Shown piece by piece: positions 1-10,000 of a stretch of 64,000 nucleotides of DNA. Both the position numbers and the translations under genes were made by a program. The DNA comes from Desmodesmus armatus (Eukaryota > Chlorophyta > Chlorophyceae > Sphaeropleales > Scenedesmaceae). The DNA lies in contig VIIQ02000033.1 of NCBI GenBank assembly GCA_007449985.2, positions 372,001-436,000 on the forward strand, written 5' to 3'. The notes beneath the pieces are model-generated. The model saw only the letters and a list, made by a program, of their open reading frames with translations, did no database searches and was not told the DNA's origin. How positions within the stretch are numbered: position 1 is the stretch's first letter; every line of letters starts with the position of its first letter.

Positions 1-370
1 ACAGCAGAGGCTCCTGCTCATCCAGCTTGGCGACCTGGGCCAGGTTAGGGTACCAGTTTTTGACGTTGGCGATCTTGCTGACGTTCAGTAACTGGTCAAC
101 GGGGCGGTACACTGTGTGTGGGGGTGAGGTGGGTGGGGGTGGTGGTGCAGGAGGGGGGGGGGAGCGGGAGGAGCCAGGGGTGGTGGAGGGTCAGCACTGC
201 TCACGGTGACAGAGTGGTTGACATTATAAGCCTGAAGCAAGGCAGCTACAGGAGGTTGGGGGTCACCAGCGGCATGGACACCCTGTTGCATGGGCTGTCC
301 AGGTTAGGGTACCAGTCCTTCACGTTGGCGATCTTGCTGGCGTTCAGTAGCTGGTCGACGGAGGGGAACA
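1..370 (-). repeat. Tandem copies of one exon (1-111 and about 298-370)
   Basis: Two segments about 260 bp apart encode nearly the same peptide on the minus strand: VDQLLNVSKIANVKNWYPNL in the left copy, and the same with Ala for Val and Asp for Asn in the right copy. Each is preceded by a matching acceptor (CAG then TG, at 111 and 370), so both begin in the same phase. The spacer between them is G-rich (about 118-190). Confidence 0.7.
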
Positions 371-2951
371 CTGTTTGGACAGGGGGGGACACGGGTGGTA
401 CAAATTGAGCAACTGATAGGGTGGTCCACATCGCAAACTTTGCTGCAAGGTGGTTGCAGGTGGTGAGGAGGGTTGTCAGCTGCACGATCAAGTCCAGACA
501 GACCCCACGATGGCATGCAACAGGAGTTGTGTTATATGCACATCGCACCTGTAGCTACTAAGCTAGAAATTGTAACAGTGTAGTAACACACTGTAATAGC
601 CCACTCACGTGGTGACATGCTGACACGACCATGGTCACAGTGACCATCATACTGGCAGTCAGCTTGTGTGATGACGTCAACGTGTGATATTTGTGGTAAT
701 GTGTGAAATGTGTAACAGTGATAACGTGATAGTGTCATAACACAGTGTGACAGTTGACTCACATGGTGACATGCTGACTCGACCATGGTCACAGTGACCA
801 TCATACTCCAGCTTGGCAGTCAGCTTGGAGCTGCCAACCTGCAGCAGGGAGCACATTGCAGCACTTGTTTGAATACCACGAATTGCAGTTAGCAAATAAG
901 AGTGTGTGGCTTGGGTGCATCCTTGTGCGTCTTGCATCTTTGTGCGATCTTGAGTGTGAGGTCAGTCATAGTGCCTCAACCCTGCCTTGAACCCTGCCTT
1001 GAGCCCTGCATTTGGACTTCAAATCAGGCAGGGCCTGCCTAAACCCTGCCTTTGAACCCTACACCCCAAACCTACCAGGCAAGGCAGCTCCAGGGGCGCC
1101 ACCCCCGCATCGGGGTCAATCTTTTTCATCTTGAGTGTCAGGTCAGCCATACCCGGCATTGCCGCAGGTACGTACGCGCCAGCAGGTGTCAGCACCTTGT
1201 ACTGACGCAGCCTGCAAAGGCAACATGATTAGCAGGGCACACATTGTTAGCAGGACACACCCAATTAGCAGAACAGCTCCTTTGGAGGCAGCATAATGCA
1301 TGCATTGCTGCGCAGCGGCAGTTCCCTCTCCCCTTCCAACCTTTGGTTGAGCATCACGCACATTTTTTTGGGGATCCCAGGGGGGCGCGCCTCTTAGCGG
1401 CTGGCCATACTCAGCCGAGTAGACCCGACTGCCGGGGGCCGGAGGTAAAGCCTCACCGATGAGGGACGCCTAACACACCTGCTTGATGCACCTCATGTGT
1501 TCAGCACCCTATGCCAGGAGCTGCGGCTCTATCTGGCTTCCCCTCTGCAACCAGGCTCCCGCCCCTCCTCCTCCTCCCCCTGCCTACCTGAGGTATGCTA
1601 GGCCCTTCCATGGGAATGGCTGTGAGTGCTTCTCCTCCTTACTCTGGGGGTGTAGGGGGTGACCGTGGCGGGTGGACACCTGCAAAACACACGGGACAAT
1701 ACCAGACATGACGTGGTCGTTATATTGACGTCTTACCAGGTCTTATGATGCGGCAGCAGTGCGCCTCTTTGAGACTGCATTGGCTTGGTGGAAACAGCAA
1801 CACTCCATGCCGGCACAGCTCCCCCCTGCACCTCGCGGGTGCTGTGCCGGCATGTTGGGGCTGTTGATTTTGGTGGTGGCATGAATCATGCCAAACCCAT
1901 GCAACACCCTGAACCCTCACCTGAAAGGCTGTCTCCTTGAATATTCCCATCCACCTTGAGTTCTCCACAAACTGCATGTTGTTCTTGGGGTCAGCGGACA
2001 GCTTGCGCATGAGAGACTCCATGCGGTGGATGGCGCGATCGCGGTCGCGTATCTGCAGTTGCCGTGGGGGTGATGGGAACAGTGTGAGAAGGGGGACCAC
2101 GTCATGACTGCACCAGTTCATCCATTCACATTGTGTTTTTCTAGGGGCTTGTTTGCCGGTCTTCTTGCAGGTGTGTCCTTCCCAGTTCATCCGGTGTGCA
2201 GAGTACCGCCCAGCGATGAAAGTATCCACTTGTACCCCCCCCCCCCCCCCACACACACACACAATGATGATGGACAGCTCATGGTGCAGGGTGTGGTGGT
2301 GGGGGTGGTGGTGGGGGTGGTGGTGGGGGGGGGGGGGACATGCTAGCCATTGCTTGGTTTGGACCCGAAAGAAACAAACCAGGCCACCGTGGTTAGCTTG
2401 TGAACTGCGCACAATCGCTCAAGTGCATGCTACCAAGCAATGTTGTGCATGACTGTGCGAGGTGTCCACAGCAAGTAGGCTGTCAATGCATGATAGCATG
2501 GCTTGCCATGCAGAACAAAAGCAAGGGATAGTACTTGAAATCCAGCGGGAGAACCAAAAGCAGGCTCAGCATGCCTCCCTGATTCACCCTCTTGCCTCAC
2601 CATGTGGCGCCGTGGTTGTGCTTGGAACTCCCATGCCCTCAAAGCATCATGCTTCGGGTAGTCCAGCCAGATGCACTCGGGGCTGGCATGATGTCGCATG
2701 CCCTTCCACCATGTCAGCAGCGGGTTGGCGCTGAAAGCTCGGGCTTGCTTTGTCTGCTGGTGTGCAGGTGCCGCAGATGGTGAGAGCCAGCCCTCTGTCA
2801 GCTGTGATGTGCGTGGGGCCTCAGCAGCAGCAGCTGCGGAGTCTTCTGGAGACGTAATCCACTGAGCACGGATAGGTGTGGCCGCATGGCAGCTGCACAC
2901 TGCCAGTGCGAACAAAATGCAGACCACGGAACAGGTGAACTTGCCCATCAT
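1..2951 (-). CDS. Secreted protein of unknown family, 5' part only (3' end lies outside the window)
   Basis: Not recognised. Exons that join in frame on the minus strand: 2601-2951, 1921-2052, 1588-1679, 1076-1211 and 763-838, then a choice of repeated exons (609 to about 676; about 298-370; 1-111). The protein starts MMGKFTCSVVCILFALAVC, a clear signal peptide, followed by an Ala/Ser/Pro-rich stretch. The start could be 2948 or 2951. Exon 2 encodes a charged helix-like segment (IRDRDRAIHRMESLMRKL). Exon 4 reads LRQYKVLTPAGAYVPAAMPG. The phases of the first five exons agree exactly (0,0,0,2,0) and donors are GTGAGG, GTGAGG, GTAGGC, GTAGGT and GTGAGT, so this is a real gene rather than chance frames. 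Several exons occur twice. The product is probably exported or membrane-lumenal; no function can be assigned. Confidence 0.6.
562..838 (-). repeat. Tandem duplication carrying a second duplicated exon
   Basis: Copies at about 562-676 and 702-838. On the minus strand both encode YDGHCDHGRVSMSP and both end at a GTGAGT donor in phase 1 (after 609 and after 763). The right copy has a good CTGCAG acceptor. The left copy has only AAG at the equivalent place, so it may be dead or use another border. A shorter copy of part of exon 4 lies at 947-970 (matching 1128-1151). Confidence 0.65.
2235..2337. repeat. C-tract, CA repeat and G-rich GGTGGT tract in the first intron of the left-edge gene
   Basis: A run of 16 C (2235-2250) is followed by a CA repeat (2251-2263) and, after 25 bases, by a G-rich tract of GGTGGT and GGGGG units ending in 13 G (2289-2337). 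The two arms are roughly complementary, and the G arm could form a quadruplex. Confidence 0.8.
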
Positions 2952-3222
2952 GTTGGACGCATTTGCTGTCCTCAAGACGAGCGTGAAAGCATTTCAAGCG
3001 TAAGAAAATTATTCGGTTGGGTGATCAGCATTGAAACGAGTGGGGAGCATTCGGTTCGATTCGATCCTGAACCCAGTCAGCATTTTAATAGCGCGCACTA
3101 GGAAGCATTCAAGCCATGTATCATGAATCGCATAGTGTTGAACACTCTGATACTGTGGTTACGGCCAACTCGGACGCACTTTTCACATCAACCTGCAACC
3201 CTCAGATCAGCGGTGGCAAAAG
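2952..3222. promoter_or_regulatory. Shared upstream region of two divergent genes
   Basis: The left-edge gene starts leftward at 2951 and the phosphatase gene starts rightward at 3223. The 271 bp between must hold both promoters and 5' leaders. It is less G+C-rich than its surroundings (for example around 2998-3090). I see no clear TATA box or known motif. Confidence 0.4.
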
Positions 3223-5381
3223 ATGGCTGATGCTAGCCTTGCATTCCGCAGGTGCCTCGTGTTCTCTTACAAGTGGCTGGTACAGGCAGGCTACCTATGG
3301 GACTGGCTGCTGGCAGCAGTGCTTATTTGGATCAACTTCAACGTACCGGGGGTGATGATCCCTGCAGTAGACAGGTTGTACTTTGAGGATGACCCCACTT
3401 TGAGGTACCCCAGCAAAGAGAGCTGGCTGAATGAACAGCAGAAGTTTCCAGTGGAGTTTGGTCTGCCTCTGCTGGTCGTTGCTCTGGTGCAAATTTGGGG
3501 CCGCAGCGGAGCAGACGTGTGAGTAGGGAAGGGGCATGATGGGAACAACGTGCTTGCTGGGCAGTGTTACGCACCTGAAATGCTGTTTTTGGACAATTGA
3601 CAAAGCCCTGTGCACCCTCTGCCCAGCTATTGCTCACTGCTGCTGTCAGTCGCTGGCTAGTGTGACAGGTCGGGCCGCTGTGTGCATCAGTCACTGTCTG
3701 CTCATGCTGGCGTTGCTTGCAATTCATGACCTTCTAGTGCAAAAACCAAGCCGTCCCTCATGCTGTGCTGCTTCTCTTGCTGTCGCAGTCACCACTTTGC
3801 CTTGGCCCTGTTGGAAGGGTTTGCCATCGAGACAAGCTTCAAGAAGTAAGGCGGTTCAGGCAGCAGCAGCAGCAGCAGCAGCAGTGAGCCTTCCCTGAAG
3901 CTTTCACTCCCTTCACAGTTTGCTGCGGTTGCTGCAATTTACGTACTGCTGCTGCTCCTGCTGCTGTTGTTTGATGTCATTGCAGGTGGATGAACTTGGT
4001 GGGCAAGCAGCGGCCAGATTGGTGAGCAGGGGCGTGGCTGCAGAAGCCGCACTGTCTTTACATACTGCTTGTATAGCTTTTTTGTTTGCAAGGTTGAGCT
4101 GTAGTGCAGCGCAACATGACAATATAGTATATGTGCATGTGTGTCCCCCGCATAGCCATGAGGCACCCTGCAGTGTGGCTGTGCTGGCCTTGGTGCTGGG
4201 CTGCGCCGGTAACTGCAGTCACTACTCCTAACTCCACTCCACTCCACTCTACTCTCAACATTTCACTCCTACAACTCCACTGCTGTCATGGATGTTCACT
4301 GCTGCAGGTTTGTGCGCTTGGCATCTGGAGACGAAGAGAAGATCCGCGAGGGGCGCACATCATACCCCAGCGGGCACGCTGCTGAGACCACCTTGACCTT
4401 CGGCCTGCTGACCTTCTACCTGCTGGCTAGGCTGAGGCTGTTCACACGCCAGTCACAGGTGTGTGTGCTGCTGCTGGTTATGAATGTGGGTGGGCAGGTG
4501 AAGGAAGTTTGACTCACCAGTTTGGCTCACCTCTGTGCTAGCCAGTATAGTTCATGTGGAGCCGCACTCAGCAATCTCACTAGGGAGCGTGAGGATGAAA
4601 CACATCGTTACTTCCGTGCTGTCGGGGATCTGCTGCAGGGTCACTTTGCCAAGGTCATGCTGTGCCTCGCTCCCCTGGGCTTTGCTGCCTTCATCACGAT
4701 GAGCAGGGTGGCTGCTTACAAGCATGACTGGTCCGACGTGAACGCGGGCTTCATCATTGGGATGTGGTCCGGCTTCCTGGCCTACCTTATCAACTACCAA
4801 AAGTAGGTGCATCAGGACTGTGAGGTTTTTGACTCAGGCTATGTGTATCAGTGAGGCTGTGTGGCTCAACGACCAGGCAAAGCAGTTGGGCAAGTCAGGT
4901 TCAGGGCTGTCAGTAACAAGGCCAGGTGTATGTGTATCAATGTATCGGGAAGCCTGAGGCAGGGTGGCAGGGAGGTGATCATGGATTCAGCTTTGCCAGA
5001 GTACTGGCCATCAGAGTACTGGCCATCATTGCCACAGCTGTTGTAGCGGCTCCAGTGCCTCTCTATAAGCTGCTTTACCCTGTGCAGTGGGTGGACTGCG
5101 CCATACACCTACATGTTATCGCGCTGATTGTGTGACTGACTGCTTGTGCATCCTTCTTGTGCCCTGCCCTTTGTCCCATGTGACTGACTGGTTGTGCTGT
5201 CACCGTGCCCTGCAGTCCCTTTGATGACACCACTACGTCGCAGCCCCGCTTGCGGGCCCTGCCAGCAGCACCGCAGTGGCTGATTAGGTTGCTTGGCCCA
5301 GATGCAGAGAGTGCATGCTGCGAAGCAGACGCCGCGTCTGGCAGCGCTGGAACTTACCGCACTTTGGATGCAGGATGCTGA
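3223..5381 (+). CDS. Lipid phosphate phosphatase, PAP2 superfamily
   Basis: Integral membrane phosphatase that would dephosphorylate phosphatidic acid and related lipid phosphates. Six exons: 3223-3518, 3789-3845, 3986-4021, 4308-4458, 4639-4802 and 5216-5381, all phases consistent, giving 289 residues (usual for LPPs). PAP2 motifs appear in order: VGKQRPDW (motif 1; the usual leading Lys looks replaced by Met), SYPSGHA (motif 2) and SRVAAYKHDWSDV (motif 3, with the catalytic His and Asp spaced as in SRx5Hx3D). Six hydrophobic segments fit the six-span LPP fold; the active site straddles the membrane. After motif 3 comes YLINYQNPFDD, then a polar Cys-containing tail. It is divergently placed from the gene at 1-2951. 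ER or plasma-membrane location is inferred from the family. Confidence 0.92.
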
Positions 5382-5880
5382 AGGGTGATTTGCTGCTCCT
5401 GTAGCCTTCTGTGTTTGTGTGACGTGTGGACGTGCGCTGGTGTCAACTTGTCTGTCAGTCTGGTGCAGGCAATGAGACACGGCTGCATGTTGGTTGACAT
5501 GTATGATGCTGTCGGAGAGCTTGGGTGCTTGCCTTGAGGCCTAGGTGTGCTGGGTGTGGCTTCGAGCACAGGTGGTTGATGGGGACAGGGCAGCGTGTCA
5601 ATCGGCATGTACGGCTAATCTTCCAGGCATGCTTGTGGTGCTTTGAGCACAGGTGGTTATAGGGGACAGGGCAGTGTGGTAGTTGATGTGTATGGCTAGG
5701 CCTCAAGGCATGCTGGGTGGTGCTTTGAGCACATGTGGGCCTGGATCTGCTTGTGAATGACAGGCCAGCCAAGGCAGCAGGCGGCGGGTGTGGCAGGGTA
5801 CAGCAAAGTTGCACAATCTGTTTGTCAAACCACTCTTAGTGAGGCTTGCGTGGAGCATGCCTTGTTTTGTTCTGTTGCAG
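5382..5880 (+). other. Intergenic stretch with a degenerate tandem repeat
   Basis: No gene seen. It holds about 2.5 copies of a roughly 85-bp unit (about 5530-5745) recognisable by TTTGAGCACAGGTGGTT and GGGGACAGGGCAG. This is the 3' flank of the phosphatase gene. I did not find a convincing TGTAA polyadenylation signal close to the stop. Confidence 0.5.
5530..5745. repeat. Degenerate tandem repeat, about 85 bp unit
   Basis: Three successive blocks share CATGCTGGGTGGTGCTTTGAGCACA-like sequence with variable spacing. The first two are nearly full length and the third is truncated. Confidence 0.6.
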
Positions 5881-6575
5881 GTGTTTCTGTTTGCGCTGGC
5901 GAGAGAAGTCAACTGTTGTTATGGTGTGCCGAAACTGCGACAGTATTGCGACAAAGACAAGAGTTGCCGCAGGATGTTCACTGTGTGATGGATATACATG
6001 CCAGTTGTGTATACTGTGTGAACCGCTACCAGTTGCCAAAGTGCAGCTGTTTGCCTGCCACAGGTTGGTTGGCGGGTTGTTGTAGTCAGCTTGCACAGTT
6101 GATTATGCTCACTCTTTTGGTCAGGGCTGTTGTGGCGTAATGCTGGTCTGTTGTTTGGTTGGCAGCACCGTACATTTGGGTTGCAGGAGTTTTGCGACAA
6201 GTGTTGTGCTGAAAATGACCTGTGGTGTTTCGTCTGTGGGTGACCATGAGCGATTGGTGTGAGATGTGGTGGGTATGCATGTCAGTGTATCCATGCTTTG
6301 AGCGGCAAGCCGATGCACCCCATGTTTCCTGCGCAACTTGTGCGTGGCTTGTCGGCATGTCATGTAGGCATGCCATGATGGGCGTACACTCATCTGCAGC
6401 ATTGTGTTTTCTATGCTGCAAGCTGGTTCTGAGGGCATTACTTTGAAATTCCTGGTCGCGTGCTGTTACATGGTTCATGCCAGGACATTGATGAACTGCT
6501 TGACAGCATGGCCAAATACTTGCAGTCAGCTGTGTTTGCTGTGGTGATGCGGCAGCTGCAGCATGACGGCTGCTG
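5881..6575 (+). other. Possible small Cys-rich gene (unassembled exons)
   Basis: Three pieces look coding, but I cannot join them convincingly. At 5881-6062, after a TGCAG acceptor, one frame gives a zinc-finger-like cysteine pattern (CRNC, then CSLCDGYTCQLCILCE). At 6164-6243, after a GGCAG acceptor, one frame reads HRTFGLQEFCDKCCAENDLW and ends at CFVCG plus a stop. At 6483-6575, after CCAG, a frame reads DIDELLDSMAKYLQSAVFAV and ends at a TGA. Phases of the three do not match directly, so at least one exon or border is missing, or the locus is decayed. TG-rich DNA easily yields Cys codons in any frame, which lowers confidence. Confidence 0.3.
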
Positions 6576-7071
6576 AGGTTCAGGGAACCTTGCATATCGT
6601 TCGAAGCTCAGGAGGCTGTGGCATGTGTTTTGTTGGGTCATCGGCACAGCTGCCAGCAGCCTTGCTCATGACAAGCGTCCCAACAGCCAACATGCCCCCC
6701 CTTCCACAACCTGGCGGCTATGGGGCTGAGCCTACTACTGCCCATGGCAGGTGCAGCGTCAAACCTGGTGCCCTAGGCACAACGAATCAAGCAACGCACT
6801 GATCCACTCTCACACCTTTTGACCACTTTACGTAAAGTTTGACCGTTTGCCAGATGCATCGCAGCTGTTACGTATGTAGAAGCATGAACTACAACGCCAC
6901 CAGGCAAATTTGTGGCACAAAGACGTGTTCCGTGAAGTGATAGCACCCAACAGCAGATCAAGCCATCACCAGCTTGGCCCTCGTGGCCTTGGCGTTGTAT
7001 ACACGATGGAATGCTATCACCTTTAAGAATCATATTTTAAGGGCCCATGGAGGAGCTAGGAGGGGGCCAGC
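6576..7071 (+). promoter_or_regulatory. Upstream region of the dynein gene
   Basis: No coding sequence recognised. It should hold the dynein promoter and leader. A 9-bp inverted repeat (GTGATAGCA at 6937-6945, TGCTATCAC at 7012-7020) lies just upstream of the proposed start, and an AT-rich stretch precedes it by about 30-50 bases. No known motif could be assigned. Confidence 0.35.
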
Positions 7072-10000
7072 ATGGCAGGAGGTGTGAAGCAGCAGTTGTG
7101 CTGGCAGTGGCCCTGTGCCTCATCAGCAACATTGCTGCATAGGACAGCACCTGGTCGATGCGACATACTGCTGAACTGTGACTTCTCACAACTGCAGGAA
7201 GCATGCTGTGGGTCTGGAGAGAGACAGCAGGGTCAGGGCTCCAGTGAAGGTGAGGACCACAACAGGGATTGCAGAAGAAAGTGTTCCCATACACATGACC
7301 CAATGTGCTCACTGCATGGCACATCGAATTCAAATGACCTGCAGATCAAGCTGCCTGAGGATCTGCAGGATGCAGCCAGAGCCAGCGGCAACTATCGGCT
7401 GGTGGCGGGTGAAGGTCGTCAGAGGGCCGCAGCAGGCCATGAGCAGCGATTGCAGCAGCAGCTGGCTGAGCTAGCCAGAAAGAGGCATCAGCAGCCTACG
7501 GTGCAGCAAGATGTGCAGCAGCCATGGTGCTTCAGTCAGCAGTACCACTTTGACCCTGCTGATTGCGGCAGCTACCCTTGCCGACAGCAGCTCAACAACG
7601 CCCTGTGGAAGGACCTAGCTGCATGTCATCAAGCAGTGGCGCAGGCGCTGGCAGGGGCACAGCAGCAAACTGCACAGCAAGCAGGTGCTGCAGCACCCAC
7701 AGCAGCCGGCTGTGCTGACCCGCTTCAAAACCCATTTGGTTGGGTCCCAGACGAGCAGGGCAGCACAGCCGCTGGTGCTGACAGCAGCACAGCTGCAGGG
7801 GACCAGGAAGCAGCAGCAGCAGCAGCAGCAGCGTCGGGACGCATCAGCAGCGTCCGGCCCAGGACAGCTCAAATACGGTCTCGCACTGCTACGTCTCTGC
7901 CGCTGGAGTTCTTTGACAGCCCAGAGATGGAGCAGGTGGACATCCAGCAGCGGCTGCAGGAAGCAGCAGCAGCTGGTGGCCTTGGGCTGCAGGCACTCTC
8001 GCGCTTCTACAGCCCAGACGGATCGTTCTCCTGGCAGCCGTGCACAGTGCTGCAGCATGACAGGTGCTGAACCCTGCAGGACAAGACTGCTTCTGCACAG
8101 TTGGCAGTTGATGCAACGCTGATGCATGCACATTGTGATTGTTGTGGTCCTTGTGATATCAGCCAGTGCGGCAGGTGCTACGCAACCAGCAGCACCATCA
8201 TGTCAGCTGTTGCCGTGTCATGACAGCACACTCTGCAGCACTGCGGTATGCATACCAAGGTGCATGATGATATGTGCATGTGGGTATCAAGTCATGCTGC
8301 AGGAGCTCTGCACAGCTTCTTACTATGTTTGCATTTGTGTGCTGGTCCTGCCTGCAGGGGCTCTGAGCAGCTCCTTATACAGTGGCATGCCAATGGGCGG
8401 ACCAAGTGGGTGAAGCGGCTCAACCTGATCCTGCAGGATGAGGACAGGGCTGCCTTCAGGTTCAGGCTGCTGCAGGCGCAGCGCAGGCGGGACGAGGTAG
8501 GTGCTGGCTGTGTCTGGCAGCACTGCTGCGCGCTTGGCAAATTATCCTCAAGAGGCAGCTGACAAGCAGTGACTGCAGCACAATCAGGCTGGGCGCACAT
8601 GCAGCATTGAGGCCTCCTCATGCTGCATTCACAAGCATGTTGCATTCTATGCATGCTCGGCGTCATCGGTTGCCCGTTGCAGTCGTCAAGACAAGCACTA
8701 CTGTGCCTATGCAGCTGTGCGTCTCCTGCTGCCATTTGTGGTGCTTGTCATCTGGGCATGGTGTGGAGAAGGCTTGATGGGCTGTTGTGCGTAGCGCCCT
8801 CAAAGAAACAAGCAGCCACGGGCAGCAGAGTCTGACACTAGAGACTAACCTTGGCTGCGCTTTCCCTGCAGATGGAGCGGGAGGCCCGCTTCAGCCACTA
8901 TGTCAGCTCCTTGCAGTTCCACAACCTCAGCAAGCTGGATGACATGTTCCGGCAGCGGGTGGTATACATGTCTGGGCTGCGGCTTGTGGAGTTGCAGCCG
9001 CAAGTTGCAGCAGGTGAGGCTGACTCTCCCACACATCATGCTTGCGTGACCGTCACAGGCTGTTGCTGGGACGCTGCTGTACGCCAGGCACATCTCGTTT
9101 GGTTCCCAGGTGTATTTTTCACTTGTGCTTGACAGTGTCCACTGGCTGGTTTTGTGTATGCAGACTTTCTGGAGGCCACACAGGAGCACTACAAGTACGC
9201 AGTCAATGCTGCGATTGTGGAGCACGAGTTTGGCACGCCTGACGGCTCCGTGCACCTCGCAGCAGCTGGGATCAAACCCGTACGGCAGCGGCAGCCAGTC
9301 CCCAGCCAGGGATGTGTGCCTCTGCAGCTGCTGGCCCCTGGCTGCACTGTCACCACACACACGCAGCCGGGGCCTGATCCAGCAGCAGGGGAAGGTCCCA
9401 GCAGCTGGGGACGGACATGGGGCGAGCGCAGTACCCGCTACAGTGCTGCTGGCGAGGGTGACAGCAGCCAGCAGCAGTGGCCGGGCCCTGAGGTGGTCAG
9501 GGAGGAGCTGCCAAGGCAGGACTTTGCGCAGGCGCTGCAGCAGCTGAGCCAAGCATCGATGCTGTCGCAGCCGCGGCTGCTGGCTGCGTTTGGTCTGTAC
9601 CAGGCGTGCTTTGCCAACATCTGTCACTTGCAGCTGGTGGATACACAGATGGGGGAGCTGCAGCGGCCTGTGCAGCTGGGAGCCTTCCTGGCCCTGCAGC
9701 GGCTGCACTTAGAGAATATGGCTGAGATGCTTCAGACTGAGTGGGTGATGAAGGTAAGCAGTGCCATATGCTGTGTAGGCCTTGTTGCTTAGGTGGGGGA
9801 GCAGCAGTGTCCTGTGCAGCTAGGGGTGTTTCTGGCCCTGCCTTGAGTGATGCAGGTTGATGCACCATACTCCACATGTTTGTTATGATCAAGGCATGGC
9901 TTGCCTTGATAATCACCAACATGTAGAGTATGGTGCATCAACCTGCATATTTCCAGCCATGCAGGTTGACCGCCTCAGTGAACTCATTGAGCCAGCCCAT

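Noticed and set aside
8845..9708. 287-codon minus-strand frame
   Set aside because: Antisense to dynein exons 3 and 4; Gln/Leu-rich composition is what CAG-rich exons give when read backwards.
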